A DNA stretch of 39,750 bases from Nitratireductor aquibiodomus NL21 = JCM 21793 (lineage in GTDB: Bacteria; Pseudomonadota; Alphaproteobacteria; Rhizobiales; Rhizobiaceae). The notes under the pieces were generated by a model. It saw only the letters and a program-made list of their open reading frames with translations, did no database searches and had not been told where the DNA came from. The DNA lies in the NCBI RefSeq assembly GCF_000615975.1, contig NZ_BAMP01000035.1:1-39750 (forward strand). The letters run 5' to 3'. The first letter of the stretch is position 1; the number at the start of each line of letters is the position of its first letter. Both the position numbers and the translations under genes were made by a program. Of the stretch, positions 8,471 to 17,543 are shown one piece after another.

Positions 8471-9310
8471 TCAGGAAAGCCAGCGCTTGCGTCTTTTGTA
8501 GTGTTTCACATTGCGGAAGGAGCGCCGCCCCTCGCCGCCCACGCCAAGGTAGAATTCCTTCACGTCTTCGTTCTCGCGCAGCGCCTTCGCCTCGCCATCC
8601 AGTACCACGCGACCCGATTCCAGAATGTAGCCGTATTTTGCGTAGCGCAGGGCCACATTGGTGTTTTGCTCGGCCAGCAGGAAGGAAACGCCCTGCTCCT
8701 CGTTGAGCTGTTTGACGATCTCGAAAATCTCCTCGACCAGTTGCGGCGCAAGCCCCATTGAGGGTTCGTCAAGCAGGATCATCTTCGGGCGCGACATCAG
8801 GGCCCGGCCAATCGCCGTCATCTGCTGTTCGCCACCAGACGTGTAGCCGGCCTGCGAGTTGCGCCGTTCTTTCAGGCGGGGGAAATAGGTGTAGACCAGA
8901 TCGAGGTCCTCGCGGATCGCCGCCTGCCCGTCACGCCGGGTGAAAGCGCCTGTCAGCAAATTATCCTCGACCGAGAGATGGCCGAAACAGTGCCGCCCCT
9001 CCATGACCTGAATGCAGCCGCGGCGCACCAGATCGTTGGGCGAGAGGTTCTGCACTTCGTCGCCGCCGAACAGGATCGACCCCTTGGTCACTTCGCCCCG
9101 CTCGGCATGCAGAAGGTTGGAAATGGCTTTGAGTGTCGTGGTCTTGCCCGCTCCATTTGCTCCGAGCAAGGCGGTGATGCCACCGCGCGGGACGGAAAGG
9201 GAAACCCCTTTCAGCACCAGTATGACGTGATCGTAGATCACCTCGATATTGTTGACTTCGAGGATCTGTTCCGCGGTCTCAGCCGAGGCTGCAGGTGCTG
9301 TCGTCGTCAT
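8471..9310 (-). CDS. livF: ABC transporter ATP-binding protein, LivF type
   Basis: A 279-residue ATPase of the branched-chain amino acid (HAAT) ABC transporter class. Walker A GANGAGKT is at residues 50-57, the signature SGGEQQ at 158-163 and Walker B MILLDE at 177-182. The EQN in LLAEQN replaces the switch histidine, as is usual for LivF. The C-terminus is extended by about 25 basic residues, ending KHYKRRKRWLS. Such tails occur in the LivF proteins of ligase-linked operons. It is the last gene of the operon that starts with the acyl-CoA ligase. A 71-base gap separates it from the binding-protein gene. Confidence 0.92.
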   Translation of the reverse strand: MTTTAPAASAETAEQILEVNNIEVIYDHVILVLKGVSLSVPRGGITALLGANGAGKTTTLKAISNLLHAERGEVTKGSILFGGDEVQNLSPNDLVRRGCIQVMEGRHCFGHLSVEDNLLTGAFTRRDGQAAIREDLDLVYTYFPRLKERRNSQAGYTSGGEQQMTAIGRALMSRPKMILLDEPSMGLAPQLVEEIFEIVKQLNEEQGVSFLLAEQNTNVALRYAKYGYILESGRVVLDGEAKALRENEDVKEFYLGVGGEGRRSFRNVKHYKRRKRWLS

Positions 9311-9381
9311 GCTTCGCTATCCCGGTTTCAAGAAAACGCCGCTCCCCGCTGCGCGCGACAGGGAGCGGCACCAGAGCGTGC

Positions 9382-10700
9382 CTACATGCTGCACTCTTCA
9401 TTGACAGGCCAGGGTGCATTGGCCTCGGCATATTCCTTGGCTTTATCCGCTTCGAGCGGCTCGATTTCCGCCCGGTCCGGTGTCAAGAGGTCCGAAGCCT
9501 TGACGAATTTCGCACCGTCCCACTGCAGCATCCAGCCGCCGCCATGGCCCGTGTGGTTCGAGCAGGAAGTGCTGAAGGGCACGAGCATGCCTTCCGCGCC
9601 AAGCTCTTTCAGGCGGGCTTCATCCAGATTGATGTTCTCCAGCCCCCAGCGAAGCTGCTCGGGGCTTGGCGCCCGCACATCGAACTCTTCCTGAGCCGCT
9701 TGATGCCTTCCACCAGAATGACCGAGATCATGAGACCGCGCTGGTAGAACACGGAATCGAACTCGCCTTCGGCCTGGTTGATCTGCGACTTGCCGGCATC
9801 GACCACGTATTTCTTGATGTCGGCCATGAGCGGGGCCTCGGAATTCGGCACGCTCCAGGAGATTGAACGGTAGCCCTTGCCCTGCTCGCCGACCAGCTTC
9901 AGGTCGCCGTCATGACCCGACCACCACACGCCGATGAACTGATCCATCGGATATTTGGTTTTCGCAGCTTCGGTGATGGCGCCGGCGTTCATCGCGCCCC
10001 AACCCCACATGATGACGAAGTCCGGGCGTTCACGACGGATCTGCAGCCACTGTGCGGACTGGTTCTGCATCTCGGTCAGTCCGACCGGGATCGGAACAAG
10101 TTCGAAGCCGTGTTTCTCGGCCAGCACTTCAAGCAGGGGAAGCGGCTCCTTGCCGAACGGATGATCGAGATGCAGGAAGGCGATCTTCTTGTCTTTCAGA
10201 CTGTCGAGATTGCCATCCGAAATGTTCTTCAGGATCATCGACGCGCCATCCCAATAGGAAGACGGCGGGTTGTAGGCCCACTGGAACACTTTGCCATCAG
10301 CCATGGGCGAGAAGCCGTAGCCGGGCGCCAGGATCGGTATCTTGTCGACATTCGATTTCGGCAGCACCTGTAGCGTGATGCCGGTGGACCAGGGCTGCGT
10401 GACCACGGCCCGCGCCTTGGTCTTTTCATAGCACTCCACGCCCTTCTCGGTGTTGTAGCCGGTCTCGCACTCGTCATATTCGAGTTTGACCCCGTTCAAC
10501 CCGCCATCCCGCTCGTTGAGCAGGGTGATGTAGTCGCGCTGACCGTTCATCAGTGGCGTGCCGGTGGCCGCGAAGGGACCGGTCCGATAGGCCAGGTTCG
10601 GAATGTAGACGCTTTCGTCCTGCGCGATGGCAGGCCCGGTGAGGCCAACGCCCATCATGAGCGCCGACGACAGGATCGCAGTTTTGAGCATTCTCTTCAT
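9382..10700 (-). CDS. Periplasmic binding protein of a branched-chain-type ABC transporter (frameshifted in this sequence)
   Basis: A type-1 periplasmic binding protein of the LivK/leucine-binding class. A Sec signal peptide (ends GPAIA-Q) covers about residues 1-26, and the mature protein begins ESVYIPNLAYRTGPFAATG. The frame breaks near 9696. One added base (AGCCGC to AGCCCGC on the plus strand) joins VEGIKR to AQEEFDVRAPSPEQLRWGLE and leads to a stop at 9382, for about 439 residues. Two Cys residues near the end (STSCSNH and NEECSM) may form a disulfide. The ATG at 10700 has AGGAGAC directly upstream. Ligand is unknown: association with an acyl-CoA ligase suggests an organic or aromatic acid as an alternative to amino acids. 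Confidence 0.9.
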
Positions 10701-10772
10701 ACTGTCTCCTCCACTTGTTCCGTTCTCCGAAAGGAAGGGGCGAACACTCCCCGTCTCACGCACCTTGCCCGC

Positions 10773-11848
10773 CTAGTGCGGGAAAGGCCACAGAATGAAC
10801 TTTTCACGGATCATCGCCCAGAACCGCGCCAGACCGTGCGGCTCGATGATGAGGAAAGCGATGATGAGCGCGCCGATAATCATGATGTTCAGATGCTCGA
10901 CCATGGCGGAATCGACCGGGATGCCGAAAGCCTGCGGCACGCTGCCGATGATGACGGGCAGCGCGACGATGAGGATCGCGCCCAGAAAGTTTCCGAGGAT
11001 CGAGCCAAGACCGCCGATGATGGCGATGAACAGGACGCGGAACGAGAGCGGAATGTCGAACAGGTTCGCTTCCGCCGCACCGCGCCACATGAACACGAAC
11101 AGCGCACCGGCAATGCCCACCACATAGGAGGACACGAAGAAGGCCATGAGCTTGGTGCGCATCAGGTTGATGCCCACAAGCTCGGCGGCGATGTCCATGT
11201 CGCGCACGGCCTTCCACATGCGCCCGATGCGACCGCGCGTGATGTTGATGCAAAGACGGTGATGACGCAGACGACGCAAAGCACGAAGTAATATTGGGTC
11301 ATGGCGGTCGCGCGTGGCCCCGCCACAGTGATGCCGAACATATCAATGTTGGGCACCTGGATCGCGCCGGAGGCGTTGTAATTGTAGAGCCATGCCCATT
11401 TCTGGAACAACCAGACAAGAAAGAACTGCGCTGCCAGCGTGGCAATGGCGAGATAGAACCCCTTGATGCGCAGCGATGGCAGGCCGAACAGCACGCCGGT
11501 GGCGGCCGAGAAAAAGCCGGACATCGCAATGGCCACCACAATGTTCATCTCCGGAAAGATGGACACGAGCTTGTAGCAGGCATAGGCCCCCACGCCCATG
11601 AACGCGCCGGTGCCGAGCGACAATTGCCCCGCATAGCCGGTGAGGATGTTGAGGCCGAGTGCTGCCAGCGAATAGATGAGCACCGGGATCAAGAGCGCGC
11701 GAAACGTGAACTCGCTTGCCGTGAGCGGGAAAACGATGAAGGCGAAGACCAGTATGACGCCAAGCAGGATGGCATCCTGCCGCACCGGAAACAGCGCGTG
11801 ATCGGCTTGGTAGCTGGTCTTGAACTGGCCTGCTGTGCGATAAAACAT
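10773..11848 (-). CDS. livM: ABC transporter permease, LivM type (frameshifted in this sequence)
   Basis: An inner-membrane permease of the LivM class. About nine hydrophobic segments are visible, with the family motifs LNILTGYAGQLSLGTGAFMGVGAY and GLPSLRIKGFYLAIATLAAQ. The frame breaks near 11249. One extra base joins VFA to (I/L)NITRGRIGRMWKAVRDMD, the conserved cytoplasmic loop that contacts the ATPases, and the restored protein has about 358 residues. The stop is TAG at 10773. The ATG at 11848 lies three bases past the livH stop, so the two are cotranscribed and likely cotranslated. Confidence 0.9.
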
Positions 11849-11851
11849 GGA

Positions 11852-12811
11852 TTACACCCGCTCGATGATTTTTTCGCCAAACAGCCCCTGCGGGCGGAAG
11901 AGAAGCACGAGCAGCGCCAGCATATAGGCGAACCAGGCTTCGGTGTTGCCGCCAAGCAGCGGCTGACCCCAATAAATCTCGAAGAGCTTTTCCAGAATGC
12001 CGATGGCCAGCCCGCCGATGATCGCGCCCATGACGCTTTCCAGACCGCCGAGCATCAGCACCGGCAGCGCCTTGAAGGCGATCACCTCCAGCGCAAAGGA
12101 CACGCCGGCCCGCGCACCCCAGACAATGCCCGTGGCAAGCGCGATGACACCAGCAATGAACCAGACGATCACCCAAATGGTGGAAAGCGAAATGCCGACC
12201 GAAAGGGCCGCCTGATGGTCGTCGCCAAGCGCGCGGATGGCACGGCCGATCTTGGACTTGTTGAGGAAGACCAGAAGAGCCGCCACGAGCACCATGGCTC
12301 CGATGACCGCAGTGAGATCCTTTTCCTCGATGGAGACGAAGCCGCCAAAGGGTTCGAACACGATGCTGCCGGTGGGGATGAAAAGCTGCTCGGTGATCAT
12401 CACCTTGTTCTCGCCGCCGAAGATCAGTTCGCCGAAGCCGATCAGGAACAGGGTGATGCCGATGGTGGCCATGAACAGGATGATGTCGGGCTGGTTAACC
12501 AGCGGTCGCAGCACCACACGCTCGATGGTCATGGCAAGAACCAGCATCACGGCCAGCGTGAGCGGCAGCGCAAGCAGGGCCGGCACACCCTTTTCATAGA
12601 GACCCACCAGCGTAAGCGCGGCGAACACCACCATAATGCCCTGCGCGAAGTTGAAGATGCGCGAGGATTTGTAGATCAGCACGAAGCCAAGCGCGATCAG
12701 CGCGTAGAGCACCCCGCCGACAAGTCCCTCCCACAAAACCTGAAGCAGGAAATCCGGCGCCGCGGCCATGTCCGCGAAGGGCTTTACGAGAACATCGTTC
12801 AAGAATTCCAT
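11852..12811 (-). CDS. livH: ABC transporter permease, LivH type
   Basis: A 319-residue inner-membrane permease of the LivH class with about eight hydrophobic segments. Family features include GGVLYALIALGFVLIYKSSRIFNFAQG near the N-terminus and the loop SKIGRAIRALGDDHQAALSVGI near the middle, equivalent to the ATPase-contacting region. The ATG at 12811 has a strong GGGGAGG upstream. The gene follows livG by 19 bases and precedes livM by three. Frame intact. Confidence 0.93.
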   Translation of the reverse strand: MEFLNDVLVKPFADMAAAPDFLLQVLWEGLVGGVLYALIALGFVLIYKSSRIFNFAQGIMVVFAALTLVGLYEKGVPALLALPLTLAVMLVLAMTIERVVLRPLVNQPDIILFMATIGITLFLIGFGELIFGGENKVMITEQLFIPTGSIVFEPFGGFVSIEEKDLTAVIGAMVLVAALLVFLNKSKIGRAIRALGDDHQAALSVGISLSTIWVIVWFIAGVIALATGIVWGARAGVSFALEVIAFKALPVLMLGGLESVMGAIIGGLAIGILEKLFEIYWGQPLLGGNTEAWFAYMLALLVLLFRPQGLFGEKIIERV

Positions 12812-12830
12812 GCGTTCCTCCCCTCGCCAC

Positions 12831-13650
<820 letters not shown>

Positions 13651-13673
<23 letters not shown>

Positions 13674-15627
13674 TTTCGGCCGGAACCGCGTGAATCTCCG
13701 CATCGACGATCTGAACCGTGGCGCGGATGATGCCCTTGCGGCCGTCCTCATAGGTGACCTGCGTTTCCACGAACTTCTCCGACGAACCATCGTAAAGCGC
13801 CTCGATCAGTTCGCCATAGCGCTCGGCGATGAACTTGCGGCGCACCTTCTGGGTGCGGGTCAGTTCGCCATCGTCGGCGTCCAGTTCCTTGTGCAAAACG
13901 AGGAAGCGCCTGATCTGCGACGCCGCCATCAGCGGCTCGCGGGCGAGCCTGCGATTGGCCTCGTTCACATGCGCGGCGATGGTCTCGTAGACGCGCGGAT
14001 GCCCTGCCAGTTCCTGATAGGACGCATAGGCGATGTTGTTGCGCTCGGCCCAGTTGCCGACCGCCTGCAAATCGATGTTGATGAAGGCCGCGCAGAACTC
14101 GCGCCCATGTCCGAACGCCACCGCCTCCTGAATGTCGGGGAAGAATTTCAGCGTATTCTCGATGTATTTCGGCGCAAACAGCGCGCCATCGGAAAGCTTG
14201 CCGACATCCTTGGCCCGGTCGATGATCTTGAGCTGGCCGTCCGTGTCGAAGAAACCGGCATCACCCGTATGCACCCAGCCATCTTCGGTTTTGGTCTCGC
14301 GGGTGGCCTCGTCGTTTTTGTAGTAGCCGACGAAAACACCAGGCGAACGGTACATGACCTCGCCGCTCTCGGCGATGCGGATTTCCACCTCCGGCGATGG
14401 CAGGCCCACCGTATCGGGACGGATTTTCCCATCCTCCTGCGCGGTGATGTAGACGGTGGCTTCCGTCTGGCCGTAGAGCTGTTTCAGGTTCAGCCCGAGC
14501 GAGCGGTAGAAGGAGAAAAGCTCCGGCCCGATGGCCTCGCCCGCCGTATAGCCGACCCGCATGTTCGAAAAGCCCATGCGGTTTTTCAGCGGGCCATAGA
14601 CCATGAACTCTCCGAGTCCGTATTTCAGCCGGTCGAGAAACCCCACCTGCTCGCCGTTCAAAATGCGCTCGCCAACCTTTGCGGCATGGGCGAGGAAATA
14701 ATCGAACATCGCCTTCTTGAGTTTTCCGGCATCTTCCATGCGCACCATGATCGAGGTCAGCATGGCCTCGAAGACGCGCGGAGGCGCGAAAAAATAGGTC
14801 GGCGCGATCTCGCGGCGGTCCTCGTTCACCGTTTCGGGGCTTTCAGGGCAGGCGACGCAGAAGCCCGCCGTGTAGGACTGGGCGTAGGAGAACAGATGAT
14901 CGCCCACCCATGCCAGCGGCAGATAGGCGATGATCGTCTCGTTCTCGGTCAGATTGTCGAAGGCGTTGCCATTGATGGCGGAGCGCACGAAATTGTCGTT
15001 CGACAGCATCACGCCCTTGGGACGGCCGGTGGTGCCGGATGTGTAGAGCATGACCGATAGATCGGGGCCGCGCCCCTTTTCGATCTCTGCCAGCCAGTTG
15101 GCATTAGCCTCCGGTTCCTCGGCGAAACGGCGCATGCCCGTCTCGCGCACGCCATCATAGGCATGAAGATGGGTGTGGTCGTAATCCCTGAGACCGCGTT
15201 CCTCGTCATAGACGATCTCGGTCAGGAGCGGCACCTCTTCCGAGATGGAGAGCACCTTGTCGACCTGCTCCTGATCCTCCACCACGGCGAAGGTGACCTC
15301 GGCATGGTTGAGCACATAGGCCATCTCTTCGGCAACGGAATCCGCATAGACCGGCACCGGCACCGCGCCCAGAGACTGGGCGGCGGCGAATGTCCAGTAG
15401 AGCCTTGGCCGGTTGGAGCCGATCACGGCGATCTTGTCGCCGCGTTTCAGGCCGATCGACTGGAGGCCGAGCGCGAACGCCCGCACTTCCTCAAGCTGCT
15501 CCGCCCAGGTCCAGCTTTGCCAGATACCATAATCCTTGAACCGCATGGATGGCCGGTCGCGAAACCGCTCCGCGTTCAAAAGCAGATATTTGGCGAACGT
15601 GTCCTTAGACGCGTCAGTATGCGCCAA
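13651..15627 (-). CDS. Long-chain acyl-CoA synthetase-like AMP-binding ligase
   Basis: A 658-residue adenylate-forming ligase expected to activate a carboxylic acid to its CoA thioester in the cytoplasm. The AMP-binding loop YTSGTTGRPKGV is at 195-206. It is followed by YGQTE near 383 and the WVHTGD motif near 450; a C-terminal TRTQKVRRKFI carries the candidate catalytic lysine. Length fits the long-chain FadD-like/AMP-binding group that often leads HAAT-type ABC operons. The start is an unusual TTG at 15627, supported by GGGAGG eight bases upstream. Placement as first gene of the operon suggests that the imported substrate is a carboxylate to be trapped as CoA ester. Chain length or aromaticity cannot be judged. 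Confidence 0.9.
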
Positions 15628-15783
15628 GTCGCTTACCTCCCACTGTCAGCGTTTGACCGCTGTTTTTCCGGCTCCTCCCAGAACCGGGTCTTGATTGGCT
15701 TGAGGGTTCCACGAAACCCAAAGCCATTCAACACGCCTCTTGACAGACAGAGACGCTATTTGTCTTTATAGTGGAGGAAGTTT

Positions 15784-15840
15784 ATGCGCAGTCGACGGTC
15801 TTTCCGAAGCGCGAAACACACCTTTCAGACCAAAGTCTAA
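15784..15840 (+). CDS. Possible 18-residue small ORF with strong ribosome-binding site
   Basis: An ATG preceded by GGAGGAAGTTT opens MRSRRSFRSAKHTFQTKV and stops at 15840. A TTGACA box at 15740 and the A/T-rich TTTATAGT at 15765-15772 lie upstream, but the spacing (19-21) is long. The ORF is on the strand opposite to both neighbours, in the 277-base gap between the ligase and the Crp-like gene. The peptide is highly basic. It may be a real small gene, an antisense transcript start or chance. Confidence 0.25.
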   Translation: MRSRRSFRSAKHTFQTKV

Positions 15841-15904
15841 CCTTGTTGCGATGCCTCAGCGCAGGCGTTTTCCTTGCTGCGGCAGGAGCCCGAAATGCGG
15901 GTTT

Positions 15905-16579
15905 TCAGACCTCGTAATGGCTCAATGCCTCGGCATCGACAACCGTTATGCGGCCGTGCTCCGCCTTCAGGAGCCCTTCATCCTCAAGCGCACGCAGGGC
16001 GCGGTTGACCACCTGCCGCGAAACACCGGCCAGAAGGCCAAGCTCCTCCTGACTGATCTCTATCGTGGTTCCAGCACGCGGATAGAGCGTGCGATTGAAA
16101 AACCAGGAGAGGTTGCGCGCGACCCGGGCCGTGGGCCCGAGAATGCGATCATACTCTATCGTCGCAATGAACTGACCCATGCGCTCATTGAGCTGGCGCA
16201 CCAGGAAGCGGTTGAAACCGGTGCTGTTCTCGTAGAGCCACAGAAAGCTCGAGCGTGAAAGCATGGCAAGCCGCGTATCGCGGATCGCCACAACATCGTA
16301 CTGGCGCGGTTCGTTCTTGAGCACCGACCCCTCACCGAACCAGCCGCCATCCGTCACCCCCGCAAAGGTCATCGCCTTGCCGGCGGCGGAAATGGCGCTG
16401 ATCTTGATGAGCCCCTCCACAACACCGGTCCAGTGATCAAGCCGGTCACCCCGGTGGCAGATATAACTGCCTTTGGAAAACAACCGCTCCGTCAACCCGC
16501 GGCGCGCCCGGTCCAGTTCGTCGTCCGTCAGTTCGGCAGCCCAGATGGCCTCCCCGGCAATGTCGCGTTTTGTAGTCAT
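15905..16579 (-). CDS. Crp/Fnr family transcriptional regulator
   Basis: A 224-residue regulator. The N-terminal half is a cyclic-nucleotide-binding-like beta roll (LFSKGSYICHRGDRLDHWTGVVEGLIKIS, GWFGEGSVL). The C-terminal half is a Crp-type winged helix, with the recognition helix in ISQEELGLLAGVSRQVVNRALRALE at about 172-196. No N-terminal cysteine cluster is present, so it is not an Fnr-type oxygen sensor. The ATG at 16579 is chosen because the longer frame to 16792 runs antisense-like through the neighbouring gene and has no family residues. It lies 61 bases downstream of the FeeM-like gene on the same strand and upstream of the ligase operon. It could control either. Confidence 0.88.
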   Translation of the reverse strand: MTTKRDIAGEAIWAAELTDDELDRARRGLTERLFSKGSYICHRGDRLDHWTGVVEGLIKISAISAAGKAMTFAGVTDGGWFGEGSVLKNEPRQYDVVAIRDTRLAMLSRSSFLWLYENSTGFNRFLVRQLNERMGQFIATIEYDRILGPTARVARNLSWFFNRTLYPRAGTTIEISQEELGLLAGVSRQVVNRALRALEDEGLLKAEHGRITVVDAEALSHYEV

Positions 16580-16640
16580 GCCTATTCGATAGCCCGACAG
16601 CCTGTCAGCGACAAGCAGCGATCCCGTCAGAGCATCCGGT

Positions 16641-17456
16641 TCAGGCAGCGTGCTGCAGATATTTGGCTGTCGGTAGAATGGTGAGCGGCGCCGATATTCC
16701 AGACGCCGTGCGCTCGAACAGCATCCTCTGTTCCGATCGCGTAGAGAGGAAGAAAGGGAACCGCTCGACAATGGGGCCGAACTCCCGGGCACAGACCCCG
16801 CCGAACAACATTAACGGTATGCTTATCGGCGGATAGGCACGCTCGGGGCTCATCTGCCGGGCACCAAATATCCGGCGATAGAAAGCCGTGTGCTCCTGGC
16901 GAATGAGACAGGCGCAATAGGTCGAACGGAAGTATTCGTAGGCCGCGATCACCAGGCGCAGCGAGACATAGGGAAGAGCCCGGTATTCGCGAGCGAGATC
17001 AGGATCGGCAGCGAGCATGCTTGGATTGATACAGGTGTCGCCCTGCTCGATCAGCGGGGACATGACGTCGCCGAACCCTTTCGTCACCGGACCGAGCGGG
17101 TTTTCCCGGTCGATCTGATGCAGACGCACCGTACTGACGAGGCGTTTGTCTATATAGACGGCGAAGTTGTAGCAGTTGGGAAGATCGTCGAGATCGTCCT
17201 TGACGATCTGTTGCCCAGTCTGGGGCACAAAGCCGTGCGCCCGGTAGGAACGGTACCGCAGATGAAATATCTCTTCTCGGTCTTCGCCAGATTCGCACCG
17301 TCGGTATTCGGTGCGCTCCAGAAGTGCCATCACGCCATCTATGAAGCTTGAGGACTTCTTGGCCGGGTCGCGAGCAAAGCGCTCTGCCCCCGGTTTCAGG
17401 CCGACCAGGCCGGTACTCGTGACCATTGCCGCATGCCCCACGTCGACTTTTACCAC
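16641..17456 (-). CDS. FeeM-like N-acyltransferase (autoinducer-synthase-like GNAT fold)
   Basis: About 261-271 residues. The core resembles the N-acyl amino acid synthase FeeM / LuxI-like GNAT fold: FHLRYRSYRAHGFVP at about 65-79, a strand and loop ALVYIDKRLV-like segment (NFAVYIDKRLVSTVRLHQID) and the long helix VSLRLVIAAYEYFRSTYCACLIRQEHTAFYRRIFGARQ. Enzymes of this family transfer an acyl chain from ACP or CoA to an amino group, for example of tyrosine. The start is uncertain: GTG at 17456 lacks spacing to a ribosome-binding site, while ATG at 17426 has GGGG nine bases upstream. The gene sits between a c-di-GMP enzyme and a Crp-type regulator, upstream of an acyl-CoA ligase. Substrate is unknown. 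Confidence 0.7.
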   Translation of the reverse strand: MVKVDVGHAAMVTSTGLVGLKPGAERFARDPAKKSSSFIDGVMALLERTEYRRCESGEDREEIFHLRYRSYRAHGFVPQTGQQIVKDDLDDLPNCYNFAVYIDKRLVSTVRLHQIDRENPLGPVTKGFGDVMSPLIEQGDTCINPSMLAADPDLAREYRALPYVSLRLVIAAYEYFRSTYCACLIRQEHTAFYRRIFGARQMSPERAYPPISIPLMLFGGVCAREFGPIVERFPFFLSTRSEQRMLFERTASGISAPLTILPTAKYLQHAA

Positions 17457-17477
17457 CTCTCGTACAATACAAGCGTA

Positions 17478-17543
17478 ATCGCCTGACGAGCGATGTAAAG
17501 CTGAAAGTCGTATGAAACTTGTTTAGGTTTTATTAACCTTAAC
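17478..17543. promoter_or_regulatory. Two inverted repeats upstream of the FeeM-like gene
   Basis: ATCGC and GCGAT flank seven bases at 17478-17494. GTTTAGGTT and AACCTTAAC (one mismatch) flank TTATT at 17521-17543, overlapping the stop of the GGDEF/EAL gene. Both lie in the 82-base gap before the FeeM-like start. They may be operator sites; the second could also act as a weak transcript end. Confidence 0.3.
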
